DNA of 64,000 nt from Paralvinella palmiformis (GCA_025642065.1 JAODUP010000326.1:124001-188000); one strand, 5' to 3'; positions 1-12,977 are shown, numbered from the stretch's first letter. The notes: generated by a model from the letters alone, not told the origin. Translations and numbers: made by a program.

Positions 1-9
1 ATGGCGATA

Positions 10-105
10 ATGCGCGGCAGGCTTCTGGTGGACTTCAGCCGGAATCGAACCGGGGTGCTCGCCGGCTTTTTGCCCACTCTACCAATAAGCCATGCAAATT
101 GACGG
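10..105 (-). mobile_element. tRNA-like SINE head or tRNA relic
   Basis: The minus strand reads TGGCTTATTGGTAGAGTGGG and then CCGGTTCGATTCCGG at tRNA spacing. I could not fold a full acceptor stem, so a SINE head or relic is more likely than a working tRNA. Confidence 0.5.
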
Positions 106-133
106 ACGTGGCCGGAATTGTTGCCGATGCAGC

Positions 134-222
134 AACTAACATACCTCTATAGATCGAGGTGTCGGTTAACAGCCTGTAGTTCTGGCCGACTTCCATGGTG
201 TCAGTTAACAGCCTGTAGCATG
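134..222 (+). repeat. Direct repeat pair
   Basis: The stretch GGTGTC(G/A)GTTAACAGCCTGTAG occurs twice about 41 bp apart. Confidence 0.7.
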
Positions 223-289
223 ATCGACGACTGCCCGTTTAAGACGTTGTTTATATTAGTACAGAGCGGTCTACCGGGCCGTGTATGGG

Positions 290-1230
290 GTGGTGCTTAA
301 CACCGATATGGTGTTCAGACGTCGCGATTAGAGTGGTGCCGGCTGGTGTATGGATTGCTGATGTGGCCGGTGTTTAGGATTATATATTGTTTGGATTGGT
401 TGTACGGGGCAACGTCGGAATGGAGATTTTGGGATATTTACGACATTTCGTCCGCAGCGATTTGTTCAGATGGCATTCCGGGCGGCGCTTGGGGGAGTCA
501 TCGTTGGGATGGCGTTCAGAATTATTTAAGATGGTCTTTACGATAGATCGTAGAGTGGTGTTTATTGGGCTGTTTCAAATGGCATAAGGGAGGGGGCGGT
601 GTTCCAAGGGGTGCCCAAGAAGGTTTTTAGAGTGGTGTTGGTGTGTCGATTGTGATCATCTTTGTAGTGGTGATGTTTAGCATCATTTTTAATATGATGT
701 TAATGATAATATTTAGGATGAAGTTTGACCGAACACTTAAGATGCTATAAATGTCCTGTTCGATGTTGACGTTTTTTGTCCGTAATTTTCGGCTTTAAGT
801 GGTGCTCAAGAGTAATCTTTGTGTGATGTCTGAGATGATGTATAGGATGATGTTAAAAGAGCTGAGGGTGGTGTTTAGGATAGCCTATAGACTCAAGTTT
901 ACAGAGGTATTTAGGTTGACCTAATGACTCCAGTTTACGGTGGTATATAGTATGGCCTATTAACTCGAGTTTAGGGTGATGTTTAGGATGGCCTTTAGAT
1001 TCAAGTTTACAGTGGTATTTAGGATGGCCTATAAACTGGAATTTAAGTTGGTGTTTAGGATGACGTATAGACTCAAGTTTACAGTGGTATATAGGATGGG
1101 CTATAGACTCGTGTTTAGGATGACCTACATACTCAAGTTTACAGTGGTATTTAGGATGGACGATAGGCTCGAGTTTAGGGTGGTGTTTAGGATGACCTAG
1201 AGACTCAAGTTTACAATGGTATTTAGGATG
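290..1230 (+). repeat. Degenerate minisatellite, units of about 33-36 bp
   Basis: From about 860 to 1230 the units contain GTTTAGGATG(G/A)CCTATAGACTC and CAAGTTTACAGTGGTATTTA in alternation. Upstream to 290 only the short word GTGGTGTTTAGGA survives. Open frames on both strands across it are repeat translations. Confidence 0.8.
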
Positions 1231-1296
1231 TGGCCTTCGCGTGTGCACGAGTAAGAGTTAGTGCCTTATTACCACCCAGGAGGATTTACATTTATT

Positions 1297-1660
1297 TCAA
1301 CAAACTGCTAGAGAACTTAACCTCGCATGGCTAGAGCGCGCCGTGACCCGGGGGTTGTGGGCCGGACCAGGGTGACCCCGAGGGCGTTGAGGGATGTGCC
1401 GACCGGAGAGGTGGTGAGGGATAGCTTGACCCCGGGCATTCCAGAACGGATACGGCGAACCCGGCAGCGGGAGGGCCAGCTGCGATCCCGACAGCCGTCC
1501 GGGACCCCCGCGACCCCGCGGATCCTCGTCCCTAATGAGTCGTTTGACAAATCCGCGAGGTTGGGCGTGGCATCTGGATGGTCGTAAATTCTCTTCGCCT
1601 CCGTGAAGCATGAGATGCTGTCACCGACTCGGATATAGATCAAAGAAGGTGATGCATCAT
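1297..1660 (-). other. GC-rich island with an unrecognised open frame (1317-1643, minus)
   Basis: About 330 bp of CpG-rich sequence between AT-rich neighbours. The minus strand is open for 108 codons from an ATG to TAA, and other frames are open too, as GC-rich DNA allows. The translation begins MIYIRVGDSISCFTEAKRIY and matches no family I recognise. It may be an orphan gene fragment or just a compositional island. Confidence 0.25.
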
Positions 1661-2585
1661 CGGAATTGACCCGTCTACCCCGGCGTCCATATACCGAAAT
1701 CCCGAAGCCCCGGATATTTCGCGTTCACCGCGAGATGGGGAACTTCCCCGGGATACATCAAGCCGAGCGCGTGATACGAAGTCAATGTTACGTAATATAG
1801 GAATACATAAACAACGCACGCGTCTCTTACGAAGCTTCGTTTAGCTCTATCAGTACGGCGACTATGACTGGAAGAGATCCAGTTTCCGGTTCGATTCCCT
1901 TCCACCATCTCGCGGTCGTTGATGCGCTCCTAGGTTGACTGGGCCGTATAAAGATGATGCTGATTTGCGAAGATGGGTTGTTGCGGGTTTCGCCGATAAC
2001 AAATAATTGACGCTACAAAGAATAATTTGCTGCTCATGGAATTCAGGGATATACTTATTGTTTGTACATGTACATGTACATATAGCTGAAGGAGGGGAGG
2101 AGGCATATTGTAAACACCGAATCTGAAGGCCAAGTTAGCTCGTAATCGATAATGGATCATTTATCTTCAGTAAAACAGAACTGACAATAATTCAAGCAAC
2201 CAAATAAAAGCGTGGGTTAGCCATCACCTACAAATAGAAACTACTTGCCTATTACGGTCACATCCACATCCATCAGATACGAAAGGTAGCCAGAAATTTG
2301 TCTAAACAAAGCAATTATCCATAAGGTGCCATTGCTAATCGTGTTATATGTTAACTTGTTCCTGGCTTGAGGTTGCCATATTTGATCTTAAATATTAAAT
2401 CTAGTCTTGGGGTTCATGTGATCAGCTGACGTTTCCGTGAGTGATTGAGAGATGAGACATAGGCAATGAGAATCAAGGTTCATGAATATAAACGTTGAAA
2501 GCTTCACCAGGCCAAATAAACATGGTTTTATACCGAGAAATGTGCAATGTTATACCAGTGTCTGCCTGAACGTGTGTGTGTGTGC

Positions 2586-2634
<49 letters not shown>

Positions 2635-3224
2635 TGCGTTTAGCAGTGTGGAGTGAGGCACTAGCAAAGAGAATATATAATCATGAATTCTGGAAGATTC
2701 ATCAGGGACCAAACCCAGAGAGGCGATTTTTGTGTATGCTAAGTCTAGTTCGTTGTTCTGTTATTCGGCTACGAGATGGTAGCCTTGAAGCCGTAAGGTC
2801 AGAGAGTAGATTAGCCTCGTTTCTTTCGACAGTCGTCACTAACCACATCCGATTCAAAGCTGATTGTATTTTATTGATGCCACAGAAATGTGTTATCTCT
2901 GGGATAACCGCTAGTTAGAGCTTGGATTACTGACATCTACATTGTGGCTCGTCCTGATCGACAACCGGGGGTTAAATCGATGACCTTAGAACATTAGCAA
3001 CCTTGATCATATGATAGATGGGTAAGGTTTAGGCGTTTACCAACCAAACTAATGTTAGATTGAGAAATTTGTGGTCGGATTGGGTTGGGGGTTTTTAGTG
3101 TGATTAATATAGCCCGACATGGTATTTATTGAACCATCATATAAATACAAATACGGTCAGACACGGTCAGCTACACCTCAACATAGAGTGATATTGACAC
3201 GCCTCAATCCACTGAGAACACACA

Positions 3225-3294
<70 letters not shown>

Positions 3295-3508
3295 TCGCCC
3301 AGATGTATGTTCAATGTATAGGTTTATGTATGTGTAGCTCTAGGTATGTATATATTATGTATGTAAAAGATTTTGTGAAAAGACTGTTTAACTGTTTATA
3401 GATTTATAGATATATTTAAGCATATGGATGTATATACTTTGCGAAGAAAGGAATTTTATGGATGTCTTGATGTTCTTAGCCAGTGCCATCATATACATGT
3501 ATACTAAA

Positions 3509-3567
<59 letters not shown>

Positions 3568-3960
3568 GTCACGCTGTTTATAACACCAAAAAATCGACCA
3601 TCGCGTAAGAAACACTGCATTAGAATAACTCCATCTTTTGTACTAGCTTTAGAGTTTTTACGACACAAAATCTATATCAGGGACAAAATCGATCTTTTCT
3701 AAGAAGAGATACGATATGATAAGATATGACATGATATGGTATGTTATGATATGGTATGTTATGATATATATAAACAAGGTAAACGATTGGCTGACAGATA
3801 CGATGTCAGTTTAGATATGTATTTAGTTCAAGTGGTGGAGTGACATAACTGTCCTTAGATACGGATGTGACAAATTGTTGTCGTGATTTAATACAGCTGC
3901 TAACCAACTGTACCACTAACAACTGTACTGTTGATGTGATCGCATCATAACTTTCACCGA
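1660..3960. other. Gene-free stretch
   Basis: Holds a tRNA box-B-like sequence (CCGGTTCGATTCCC, about 1885-1898), (TG)n at 2572-2636, (TC)n(TG)n at 3228-3285, (CA)n(TA)n at 3510-3564 and short GATATGATATG repeats near 3715-3765. No gene is seen. Confidence 0.6.
2653..2750 (+). repeat. Family D dispersed repeat next to (TG)n
   Basis: GGCACTAGCAAAGAGAATAT, TGAATTCTGGAAGATTCATC and AGGGACCAAACCCAGAG match the family-D pattern seen at 41891-42048. A (TG)n array (2572-2636) immediately precedes it. Confidence 0.65.
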
Positions 3961-4440
3961 AGCAGCTGTGTACTATGGACGCACTGGCCGGTGTTTACTA
4001 ACAAAACTGCTAAGCAACGATCAAGCTGTTTTTAGCTCTACTACTAACAGCATCGCAGCTGTTTATTTGCTGTATCGTCAACCCCCCACAGCTGTTTACC
4101 AGCTGTACAGTGCTCACAGACTCACGGTTGTTTATCGCGTCCTAACCCAATTTGTGTACCTGACTCTATGCTAGGCGGCTGTCATTTGTGGCATCAACTG
4201 GATGTCACACTGTTTCACGTAAGTGTACGTTTTGTGACAGCCTGAGACTACTTTAGTATCAGTTCGCAATCATCGGGATGTCAGATGGCTGTCGGTGATG
4301 TATCAGGTCAGATGTCATCTAGCTGTCAGTTGGGTGTCATATGAGCATATGGATATGAGATTGTTGCCAGTCTGCTGTCAGCTGGGTATCGTATAGTAGT
4401 TAGTAAGGTGTCATTTAGGTGTCAGTTAGGTGTCAATTTT
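3880..4440 (+). repeat. Two adjoining degenerate short-period repeats
   Basis: 3880-4150 is built from CAGCTGTTTA/CAACTGTAC words, and 4180-4440 from GGTGTCAGTT/GATGTCA words at roughly 10-20 bp spacing. The plus-strand frame at 3968-4174 is a repeat translation. Confidence 0.6.
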
Positions 4441-4502
4441 ATATCAGTTACGTGCTGCCGGGTGTACACCATTTTCCACGTCCACTCAGCTAGCGGGTGT
4501 TC

Positions 4503-4648
4503 ATGTGGCGCAATGGTTAGTGTGTAGTGACAAACCTCCGAGTCGTGGTTTCGAATCCGGCTCGTAACCGTTTGTGTAAGATGTGCGTTCCCTGGAAAGG
4601 CGCTCTTCGGCTTTCCGCTCCGGGTGTACCCGCGCCGAGGCAAATCAA
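4503..4648 (+). mobile_element. tRNA-derived SINE, family C
   Basis: Box A TGGCGCAATGG (4505-4515) and box B GGTTTCGAATCC (4547-4558) at tRNA spacing, then about 85 bp of body unlike families A and B. Confidence 0.7.
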
Positions 4649-4649
4649 C

Positions 4650-5177
4650 TCAACAGCCAACTCATCTCGTCATACCCATAAAGCGGCATCATGACTCTAG
4701 ACGGAGCACCATATAATTTCGTCCTTAAATAGAACTGTCCTGTTATGACAGAGAGTACACGTATGTCAGGAGATGACAAGTTGTCTCGATTACGTCTTTT
4801 GATGTCTCTACTCGTTTCGGGAATCTGCTGATAACCGGATTTTCGCGTACACGGATGCACCTATAATGGGACATCGGTTACCCGATCTTAACTGCTCTTC
4901 CATTTAACCGAATCCAGACACGACTATTAGGGAGTAGGTCGACTGTTTTACATTAACACGTTCCCAGTGCGAGGGAGGGTAATTCGATCACGGTAGGAGT
5001 CCGGGGAAGATTTGTAAGGGGAAAGTCTGTTCAGAAAAAAAAGACCACTTCTGTGTGGCTCAATGAGTAATGCGCTCTACGAATCGCGTGATCGAACCCT
5101 AGTGATACTGTATTGTGTTTCATCTTTCAGTCAAAATATTCTGTCTGATCATCTGATCATCTAATTACCAATATATA

Positions 5178-5242
<65 letters not shown>

Positions 5243-6350
5243 GTTATATATATAATGTTATATGCCAGCGTGCACATACGTGTACGAGAACATTTTGTTA
5301 ATGTTGTTGTTTTTGCGTGTTTTTGTTGTTGTTGTTTTGACTTTTAATCCGTATTATTTACATCGTTCAACCAAGTACGTACGAACTGATACCGCGTTCG
5401 AAGATTTCAATAAAATTATAATACACTGCTACAAATAAAGATGGCATCACTTGTATATGCTTCCGGTTTACTAGCTCGCTGCGGTTAATTCTAGTTGCCG
5501 TACATACGATACAAACGTGTAAATATACGATCACATCACTTGTATGATAGCTGACGGATTGTCCAACATCCCCGTCGTCAACTCATATTTACTCATCCTT
5601 GCCAAAGTGTCAAAGCGGAAGTCGATTTAATCATATTTACGGTCGTATAATAACACCGACCGCACAATGTAAATAAAATGCTCCCTTCCCTCTTGAGGCA
5701 GCCGACTAGTCGTGAAATCTACTAATATCTGATCAAAATTATACGACCATAAAATATATAGACTGTCTACGGCTGTCTGAGCTATAACTTCCGGGCGGGG
5801 GAGGGGAAGGTTCGAGAGGGAGGGGATGATTTTCTAGCTTTTATAATCAACAAGTTCGACTTTACTATCCTAAACGGGAGTATAGCTACGACGTCGTGGT
5901 GCTGTTGACGGCGCACTATCAATAGGCTATACGCCATGGGATCAAATCCCGATGTCAGCTGAGTCCGTAGACTGTTCCATTCATTAGCAAAGGACTTCGA
6001 TCCGATTATGTTATTTCCCGATGGAGTTGCTTCTCCACTGGGAATTAACCATCCTCGGGGGGGGGGGCATCGTCTATGACTCCCAGGTGAGAACAAGGTC
6101 AAGGCTAAACAATGCAATCGCTTACTCACTCCGCATAATGGGGGAGGGTGAGTGTATTTTAAGAGCTGGTACTTTCTTACGCGTTGGAATAAAGTTGTTA
6201 AGGTGCCACTAGATGTCAGCACTGTGCTTTATAATTGTAAACAATTGGTCGTGTTATACTAATTCGGAGTAAACAAATATTTTGTTATGTCTTTAACTTG
6301 TTTGTCGAATGACCAAGCTCTCTCTCTCACCTTTATATTAGTGAAAATAT
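4650..6350. other. Gene-free stretch
   Basis: A tRNA-like fragment near 5050-5100 (GTGGCTCAATGAG, then GATCGAACCC) and a (TA)n array at 5172-5240. The minus frame at 5782-6222 has no family features. Confidence 0.55.
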
Positions 6351-6352
6351 AT

Positions 6353-6411
<59 letters not shown>

Positions 6412-6417
<6 letters not shown>

Positions 6418-6586
6418 ATGATGCATCATGATTGAAGTTTTACGGCCACTTTTGTGCATAGGGTAGGCTAAATGGGCCGAGCCACTTCCAAAGGTACGAA
6501 ACAACCTTCAGATATGCCCACGCCGGGATTCGAACACGGGTGGTAGTAATCTGTGGTCCAGCACGCTACCGCTAGACCACGGAGGC

Positions 6587-6590
<4 letters not shown>
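6412..6590 (-). mobile_element. tRNA-derived SINE, family A, inside a (TA)n array
   Basis: On the minus strand: GGTGCCTCCGTGGTCTAGCG, GTGTTCGAATCC, body, ATCATCATCA tail. (TA)n runs lie directly on both sides (6352-6411 and 6591-6652), so it appears to have inserted into a TA array. Confidence 0.9.
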
Positions 6591-6655
<65 letters not shown>

Positions 6656-6779
6656 TCTCTATCTAGCTATCTACGATTAGGAGAGTGATGCTGATTACGT
6701 CCATCTTCGTGACATTGTTATCATTAGATTAGCCCGAGCGGTGTCTGTAGCTATTGATCTGACCACACGCGAAGCACGG

Positions 6780-7300
6780 AGATGGCCGAGACAGACACAC
6801 GGACGGACGGACGGACGGACGGACGGACTGATCAGATATTGAGCCAGCGACGGATATATAAAGACTGCTCTTATCGTCGGAGATCTAGTCGAACTCGAAA
6901 CGCGATCAGTTCCTCATCAACAAACCCGACCAGCTCCACGTCAACGAACGAACGAACGAACGAGGAGGGACCAGTCCCGCGGCCGCCCAATACCCGACCA
7001 GCTCGCACCAGCAGCGCACACGCGACCAGCTCGACGGCACTACTAGCACAGAACCAGCTGTACGGCGGCACCTATCCATCCACGGCCAGTACGCGGTACG
7101 GGAACCAAACCAACCTCCCTCTACAGGGGGCCGACACGACCAGCTGTACAGAAGCCAGCAGGATCCGCTGTACAGCGGGCTACTGGACCAGCTTTACGAC
7201 ATCGTACGGGACCGGCTTCCGCCCGACAATAGCTCGTATACAATAGGCCGTCTCGGGAGTATAGTATAGGACAGACCAGCCGGGAGTGATAGAAACAAGG
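6780..7300 (+). other. CpG-rich block with a TATA-like box and a good donor, function unknown
   Basis: TATATAAA occurs at about 6854-6861, then about 400 bp with recurring GACCAGCT/CCAGCTGTAC words, then AACAAG-GTAAGTGG at about 7297. Two forward frames are open across it; one has an ATG (6782) and is Ser/Thr-rich with a GGAC-repeat start. It could be a first exon or a degenerate repeat. I do not recognise a product. Confidence 0.25.
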
Positions 7301-7617
7301 TAAGTGGTTGGCTCGATGGACGACAGGTAGACTAACGCTCAGTTATGCCATCAGATATACGAAGCTCGTCTGCGACAAAGATGAGACAAAGATGACATTA
7401 AGATGATAGCACTAGACGATATAGATGACGAAAGGATAAAATAATGTCACTTTTAGTAGGGTGAGGCTCACGTAGAGCAAGTCACCTCAGCCTCAACCTC
7501 AATCTCAGCCTAGAGATGCTATCTTTGAAACAAATCTAGCTGCTTCTTCTGTCAATCTTCTGTCAGTTTGTTTGTTTGCGTGTGTGATTTTGTTTAATTG
7601 TTTGGGTGGTTGTTTGC

Positions 7618-7677
<60 letters not shown>

Positions 7678-7749
7678 GCGTGTTTTTCAGTGTTTGTTCG
7701 TTTGCCGTTGTTGATGATGATGATAATGGTGATGATGATAATAATAATA

Positions 7750-7791
<42 letters not shown>

Positions 7792-7812
7792 TGGTGGTGG
7801 TGGTGATGGTGG
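7618..7812 (+). repeat. (TG)n followed by (ATG)n/(TGG)n
   Basis: About 52 bp of TG, a 40-bp spacer, then about 100 bp of ATG/ATA/TGG triplets. All frames here translate to homopolymers. Confidence 0.9.
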
Positions 7813-8289
7813 AGTGACTGATTGTTACATTTACCCTCTGCCCATGTCCCATCGTGGACATGTTACCGAGGTGTTAGACCATAAAGACAGAATATCCGAT
7901 AATATATTAGTTAGAATACGGCACGATAAACCTCCAAGTCAGTCAGTGTACGAATCAAACCAAGATACTTGTGTTTTGTGGGATGTCTCTTTAATCAGTA
8001 ACTCCTCGTCCATATATCTCAGGTGCGATCAGTACTGAAGCTAAACAGTCACTCAATCACTCACCCAATCACTCACTCAATCATTCAATCAATCACTCAA
8101 CGCATCCCATGGCGAAGCCTTTTATTGATGGATTACATAATACTGATAAAGTTAAAATTGATATCATAAGACTGAGGTTGTATCTCAATCTTACCCGATA
8201 TGTCATCGCAGCTCTAAAGACTTCGTATTTCAGCTAGAGCTAAGAACTTGATGTCCTTTGTTACGTTTAAGCACGTTATTCGGCGTTGG

Positions 8290-8745
8290 GGTAGGTCGTC
8301 TAAGCGCCTTACGCCGAACACCCGTACCAGCTGTCGTCATCACCGGAAGTGTATCCCGACTAGTAACAAATTACAGTCGAATAATCCGGAACGATCCGAC
8401 CTAATCTATCGTAATCTGATCAGGTACGTCTTCCGACCGAGTCAACAAGTGGCCAGATCGGAGGTCGAAAAGGAGGCGACGGCTTCGAACCGGAAGCTTC
8501 TCGGATTATGGTCCAGCCATCTACCCGCGGGGCCATCTCGTGTCGGCCGAACGTCGGCGGTCGCTGACGCTTCTGAAGGCTCGCCCAAATCCGGATCAAA
8601 GCTTCCAATTTTGCGATCACGTGGGCAACCTCAAACTCGGGGTTGCGGAGGCCACCGGTCTGAGATTCCGACATCTCGTGCTGTCGACGGTCGGACTAGT
8701 CACCGCGTGTTGTGACAGAGGGCTGATACGGCCCCCGTGACGAGC
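8290..8745. other. CpG-rich island with tRNA-like sequence on the minus strand
   Basis: GC-rich, open in several frames. The minus strand includes GGGTAGATGGCTGGACC and CCGGTTCGAAGCC, suggesting an old tRNA-derived element (about 8475-8545). No protein family is recognised. Confidence 0.3.
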
Positions 8746-8874
8746 GTCCCTTCTAATAGAACACTGATATTTAACTGATTTATCGCCATTAAAGCCAGTC
8801 GTGTTGTTGTATCGCCGTAGTTTCTGTGATAATCACGATCAACGAATCACGCGTACTGTAGATCAGTTTAATTG

Positions 8875-9035
8875 GGCGACAGGATAAATTGGCGAATTGG
8901 TCAGTTTGGATATATTGGCGACACGAAAAATTGGCGAATTAGTCAATCTGGACATATTGGTGACATTAAATATTGGCGAATTAGTCACTTGTTTACACAT
9001 ATTGGCGACAGGAAAATTTGGCTAATTTTGGTGTG
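8875..9035 (+). repeat. 42-bp minisatellite, about 3.7 copies
   Basis: Units begin GGCGACA at 8875, 8917, 8959 and 9004 and share ATTGGCGAATTAGTCA. Confidence 0.85.
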
Positions 9036-9605
9036 CCAGAAAAGTAGATTTTTGGCCGTTATTATGAGTGCCTCTGACTAGGACAAGGTCAAGGGCGAAT
9101 CATTTTTAAACGAGTGGTTGTTTTATTATAAATTGCAATGTGACCCGATCCTTAATGGTTCCTGCTGTGTACCCATGTATGGGAATCTATTACACTTACA
9201 GACAGTACCTTTTGTTGTTGTTGGGTTTGTGTGACTGTTTCGTATACGAACGAATGCCAGCTGTGCTGTGTCAGTTCCATAATCTGATATATGTTGCACC
9301 GTGTTTGAAGTGCGTTGAATGTTTGGTTTATTAATACTGTATTAGCATTTGTCATGTTAATCAAATAAATTAAGGTATGTTGTGTTGAGCATTTGTGGAT
9401 ATATGTACGGTATGTGAAAAACAGGAAAACTGGAGTTATTAGTATTGGTTTTATATAAAGTCAATGTGACTGTTTTCGGGAAGATGTCGCCCCAGTAGTT
9501 TATTTCAGTTCAGAAACGAGTGCATGGGGGGGTTGCTATATAAGTAGATCTACTGAAATGTGATTGTATTGTCTCATTGCCAACAGATCGACAGAGAGAA
9601 AAATT

Positions 9606-9608
<3 letters not shown>

Positions 9609-9657
<49 letters not shown>

Positions 9658-9708
9658 AACAGACAAATAAACAGACATACAGACACACACACACACACAG
9701 AGACACAC

Positions 9709-9763
<55 letters not shown>

Positions 9764-9804
9764 AACATACAAATAAACAGACAGACAGACACACACACAC
9801 ACAG

Positions 9805-9853
<49 letters not shown>

Positions 9854-9908
9854 AATAAACAGACAGACAGACACACCCACAGAGACACACAGAGAGAGAG
9901 AGAGAGGG
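9609..9908 (+). repeat. (GA)n and (CAGA)n/(CA)n compound, higher-order of about 105-120 bp
   Basis: Three rounds of GA run, then GACAGACAGACA, then CA run. All three plus-strand frames and the complementary frames stay open, so the long open frames here are artefacts. Confidence 0.9.
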
Positions 9909-10145
9909 GGGGCACGAATAGACATGGAGAGTTAAACAGACGTTGACAATTAAATATATCGACATATTGTGATATATAATGTAGATCGACAGACAAGCGA
10001 ACGTGTGATGTATATGTGCGCGCGAGTCCGTGCCCGTGCGTGCGTGCAGGACCCTGCTTTGGTGGTTCCATAAGTGTGTATACATGTAGTTTAAAGACAA
10101 ATTTGCATAATTTAGATCATATTGTATTCAAGAGATACAGAAAAA

Positions 10146-10194
10146 TTAAGATAGATAGGTAGATAGATAGATGGATGGATAGATAGATAGATAT

Positions 10195-10242
<48 letters not shown>

Positions 10243-10244
10243 TG

Positions 10245-10301
<57 letters not shown>

Positions 10302-10315
10302 TTAGATAGACAGAC
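10146..10315 (+). repeat. (GATA)n array
   Basis: About 40 GATA/TAGA units with a few substitutions. Confidence 0.92.
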
Positions 10316-10959
10316 ATATCCACTAGCAGTTCTGGGCTAATGCTTAGACAGGCAGAGTTGTCGTTGTCTTCCGTACTCAGAGAACCTTTATTAAATTTAT
10401 TAAATATTAAATTCAGCAAAAAGGGAGCATCTAGCTGATATCATGTCTAAAATGACGTATCACAAAATGCTCCCCGACATCGTTCGAGCAAATCCAATCA
10501 GAATTTAATAGACAACAACCATCTATGATCGCATCAATAAGTTAAACGTTTTGACCATTTTAAGGGTTCGTCCTTGTCCCATCCATGTACTCTAAATGAC
10601 GAAACTCCTCGAACAATGACTTCCTGACTTCCTGTACCGTAATCTAGTTAATTTCCTGGGAGAACATCAAAGAAAGCGACAGGAAACAAAGAGAGACGGG
10701 GGGGGGTTGTTACACGTCGAGAAAAGGTGGCTCGGCGATAGAGTGGCTACATCGAGAGTGAAGTCGTTTCGGTTCGAATCTTCGGACTCGTTGATGATGC
10801 GTTCCGAGATGAGATTGATTATCGTAAATAATGGAGCAATGACAATTAATTACACATTCGTAATAAATCTAAACACAGAGAAAAATGGATATTGGTACAA
10901 ACAGAAAGATACAGACCAACTACTGAAATATCAATAACACCTAAATATACGATTGTAGA

Positions 10960-11008
<49 letters not shown>

Positions 11009-11442
11009 TAAGGTTAATCGATCTCTCACACACTCTCATTTAAGTGAGTGAGTGAGCGAGCGATCGATCGATCGATCGATCAAGCGAGTCAGTCAGTCAG
11101 TCAGTCAGTCAGTCAGTCAGTCAGTCAAGCTGTTAAACCTCGGATCTAGTTATACCTCGGACAAAGGCCAAGGAACTCCTCCCTCGGGAAATGTGATGAC
11201 CTGGCCGAAGCTTTTTATTGGTGCATGAAACATCCCGCAGAGACCATCATTTGTTGGGACACGCCTATCTAGTTTCCAGCTCATTAAAACAAATGTTTCA
11301 TTCGTCATATGTTTAACAAACGATAGATCATATTTCATTCTTTGTGTTACGAGTTTGATGTACATTATTATCAGGTTTCATCTCCCCAGATAGATAATTA
11401 TTTTAGTTTCACTTGTTCAGTTAGCATTGTTACCCTACATTT

Positions 11443-11496
<54 letters not shown>

Positions 11497-11840
11497 ACGT
11501 ATTATTAAAAAAATGAAAAACGAACAATATTGATGGCGCTGTGAGAACCAAGCGATGGTGACATAATAAGGTCACAGGTCGCGACTTGCTGACACCAATA
11601 TCATTTCTCAGCGGTGAGGGAATAAGGTCGGAGGTTAGGGCCTGTCGACACCAATATTATGAGGCCAGAGACAATAGAGCATCGGATGAGCGGAGATAAT
11701 GAGATAACGCGATAGACGTCGAGATAAAGGCCACGAGGAAGGCGACGGCTAGTTGACGGAACGGCGAGCTGGCTAATGTTGATGGAACGGAAATAGGAAT
11801 ATTACGATGGCTAATAGAATATCAACACCGTAAAGAGCCC
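10315..11840. other. Gene-free stretch with simple repeats
   Basis: (AAT)n at about 10960-11004, GAGT/GATC/GTCA runs at 11041-11127 and (TA)n at 11449-11491. From 11640 it becomes GC-richer with GATA/GCGAT words. No gene is seen. Confidence 0.55.
10725..10800 (+). mobile_element. tRNA-like fragment
   Basis: GGTGGCTCGGCGATAGAGTG followed at tRNA spacing by TTTCGGTTCGAATCTTCGG. No intact acceptor stem is seen. Confidence 0.4.
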
Positions 11841-12229
11841 ATGACAATAGCCGGACCCTGGCTAGTAGGACGCCATTGAAATAGGATCTTTTGCCAGCTG
11901 ATAGAATAGCCGCAGCGTAAAGGGTCGTAAATGGCCTGGCCAGTCTTGGCCGGTGTATACACTTCAACTGATGACGAATGGCGGGGACATCGTGCATCCG
12001 TGTGGCTCCCGATAAACGTCTTTGTGCTCGATCGTGTGGCTTCCTCGGTGGCTCCGCTTGGCAGCGAGTGGTTCTCGGCGGCTCCGCGTGGCACTGTTTG
12101 GCTGACGGTGGCCGCTAGTGACGATGTGCGGTGCCTTCGTACGGGGTTTTGTTACGATATATGCCGGCCCGGTGGTTGTCTGAGATTTCTTTTCGGGTCC
12201 GATCCGACTCGTTGTAGCTTTCAATGGCG

Positions 12230-12910
12230 GTGATGTGTGGCTCTGTGTGGCTCCGTGTGGCAATGTGGCGGAATGGCTTTATTCGCGCCTCTGCGTCACC
12301 TCTTGAAGTAACATGTGGTCATCGAAAGACAGAAAATTAATATAAAGACTGACCGTATTTGAGGAATGTTTATCTTATTCAGAGGTAGTCCACGCTATAT
12401 GCTGTCAAATGCGGTCATTCATAATTCCGCTGTATAATGGTGTTTCGTGGCCTGTTTTAATATGGTTCTGGGTGGTTCGATATGTTCTCTCTAACAGACT
12501 AAGGTTCTATATGTATTTCATTTCTATATGTGACTCTGTTTGAACTTGAATGGTTCTCTACGATTTTAAATATCTGCATAGCTCTACATAGCTGTATGTT
12601 AGCTCCACGTAACTCTGTGTCTCGCTCCACACTGAGCTGTGTAGCTCCACGTAACTCAGTGAGACTCTGTGTGACTCTACAGTTAACTGTATCGTTCCAC
12701 GTGTGACGTTGCGTCACTTTGTATGACTCCACATCACTCCGTATCAATTCGTATCGTTCCACGTGGCTCTACGCGATCATATGTAGGTCGCTGTTATGGT
12801 TCGCATGATTCCATATAGTTTCGCGTCAGTCTATACACCTATGCCAGTCTATGTAAATCTACGTCATCCCTGCGGCACCATATACATGTATATGGTTCTG
12901 TGTGAGTCCA
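12230..12910 (+). repeat. Degenerate short-period repeat of CTC(C/T)ACGT-type words
   Basis: Words such as GTAGCTCCACGTAACTC, TATCGTTCCACGTG and GTGACTCTA recur every 10-25 bp. The segment GGCTC(T/C)GTGTGGCTCC...GTGGCGGAAT at 12238-12315 recurs diverged at 13119-13200. Confidence 0.55.
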
Positions 12911-12973
12911 TATTTAAGCTGTTTAGTTCTAGTCTACAGCAGCACCATGTGCCACACCCTACCCTCCTCTCTC

Positions 12974-12977
<4 letters not shown>

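Noticed and set aside
1..105. Functional tRNA gene
   Set aside because: Box A and box B are present but no paired acceptor stem or terminator run is seen, so I call it a SINE head or relic.
853..1248. 131-codon minus frame with regular HPKYHCKLES-like repeats
   Set aside because: The regularity comes from the 33-36 bp minisatellite. The plus strand is open too, unit sequence drifts freely, and no splice or start context supports coding.
9510..10100. Very long open frames on both strands
   Set aside because: They are translations of GA/CA/GACA simple repeats with only Ser, Leu, Cys, Val or Arg, Glu, Thr, Asp.
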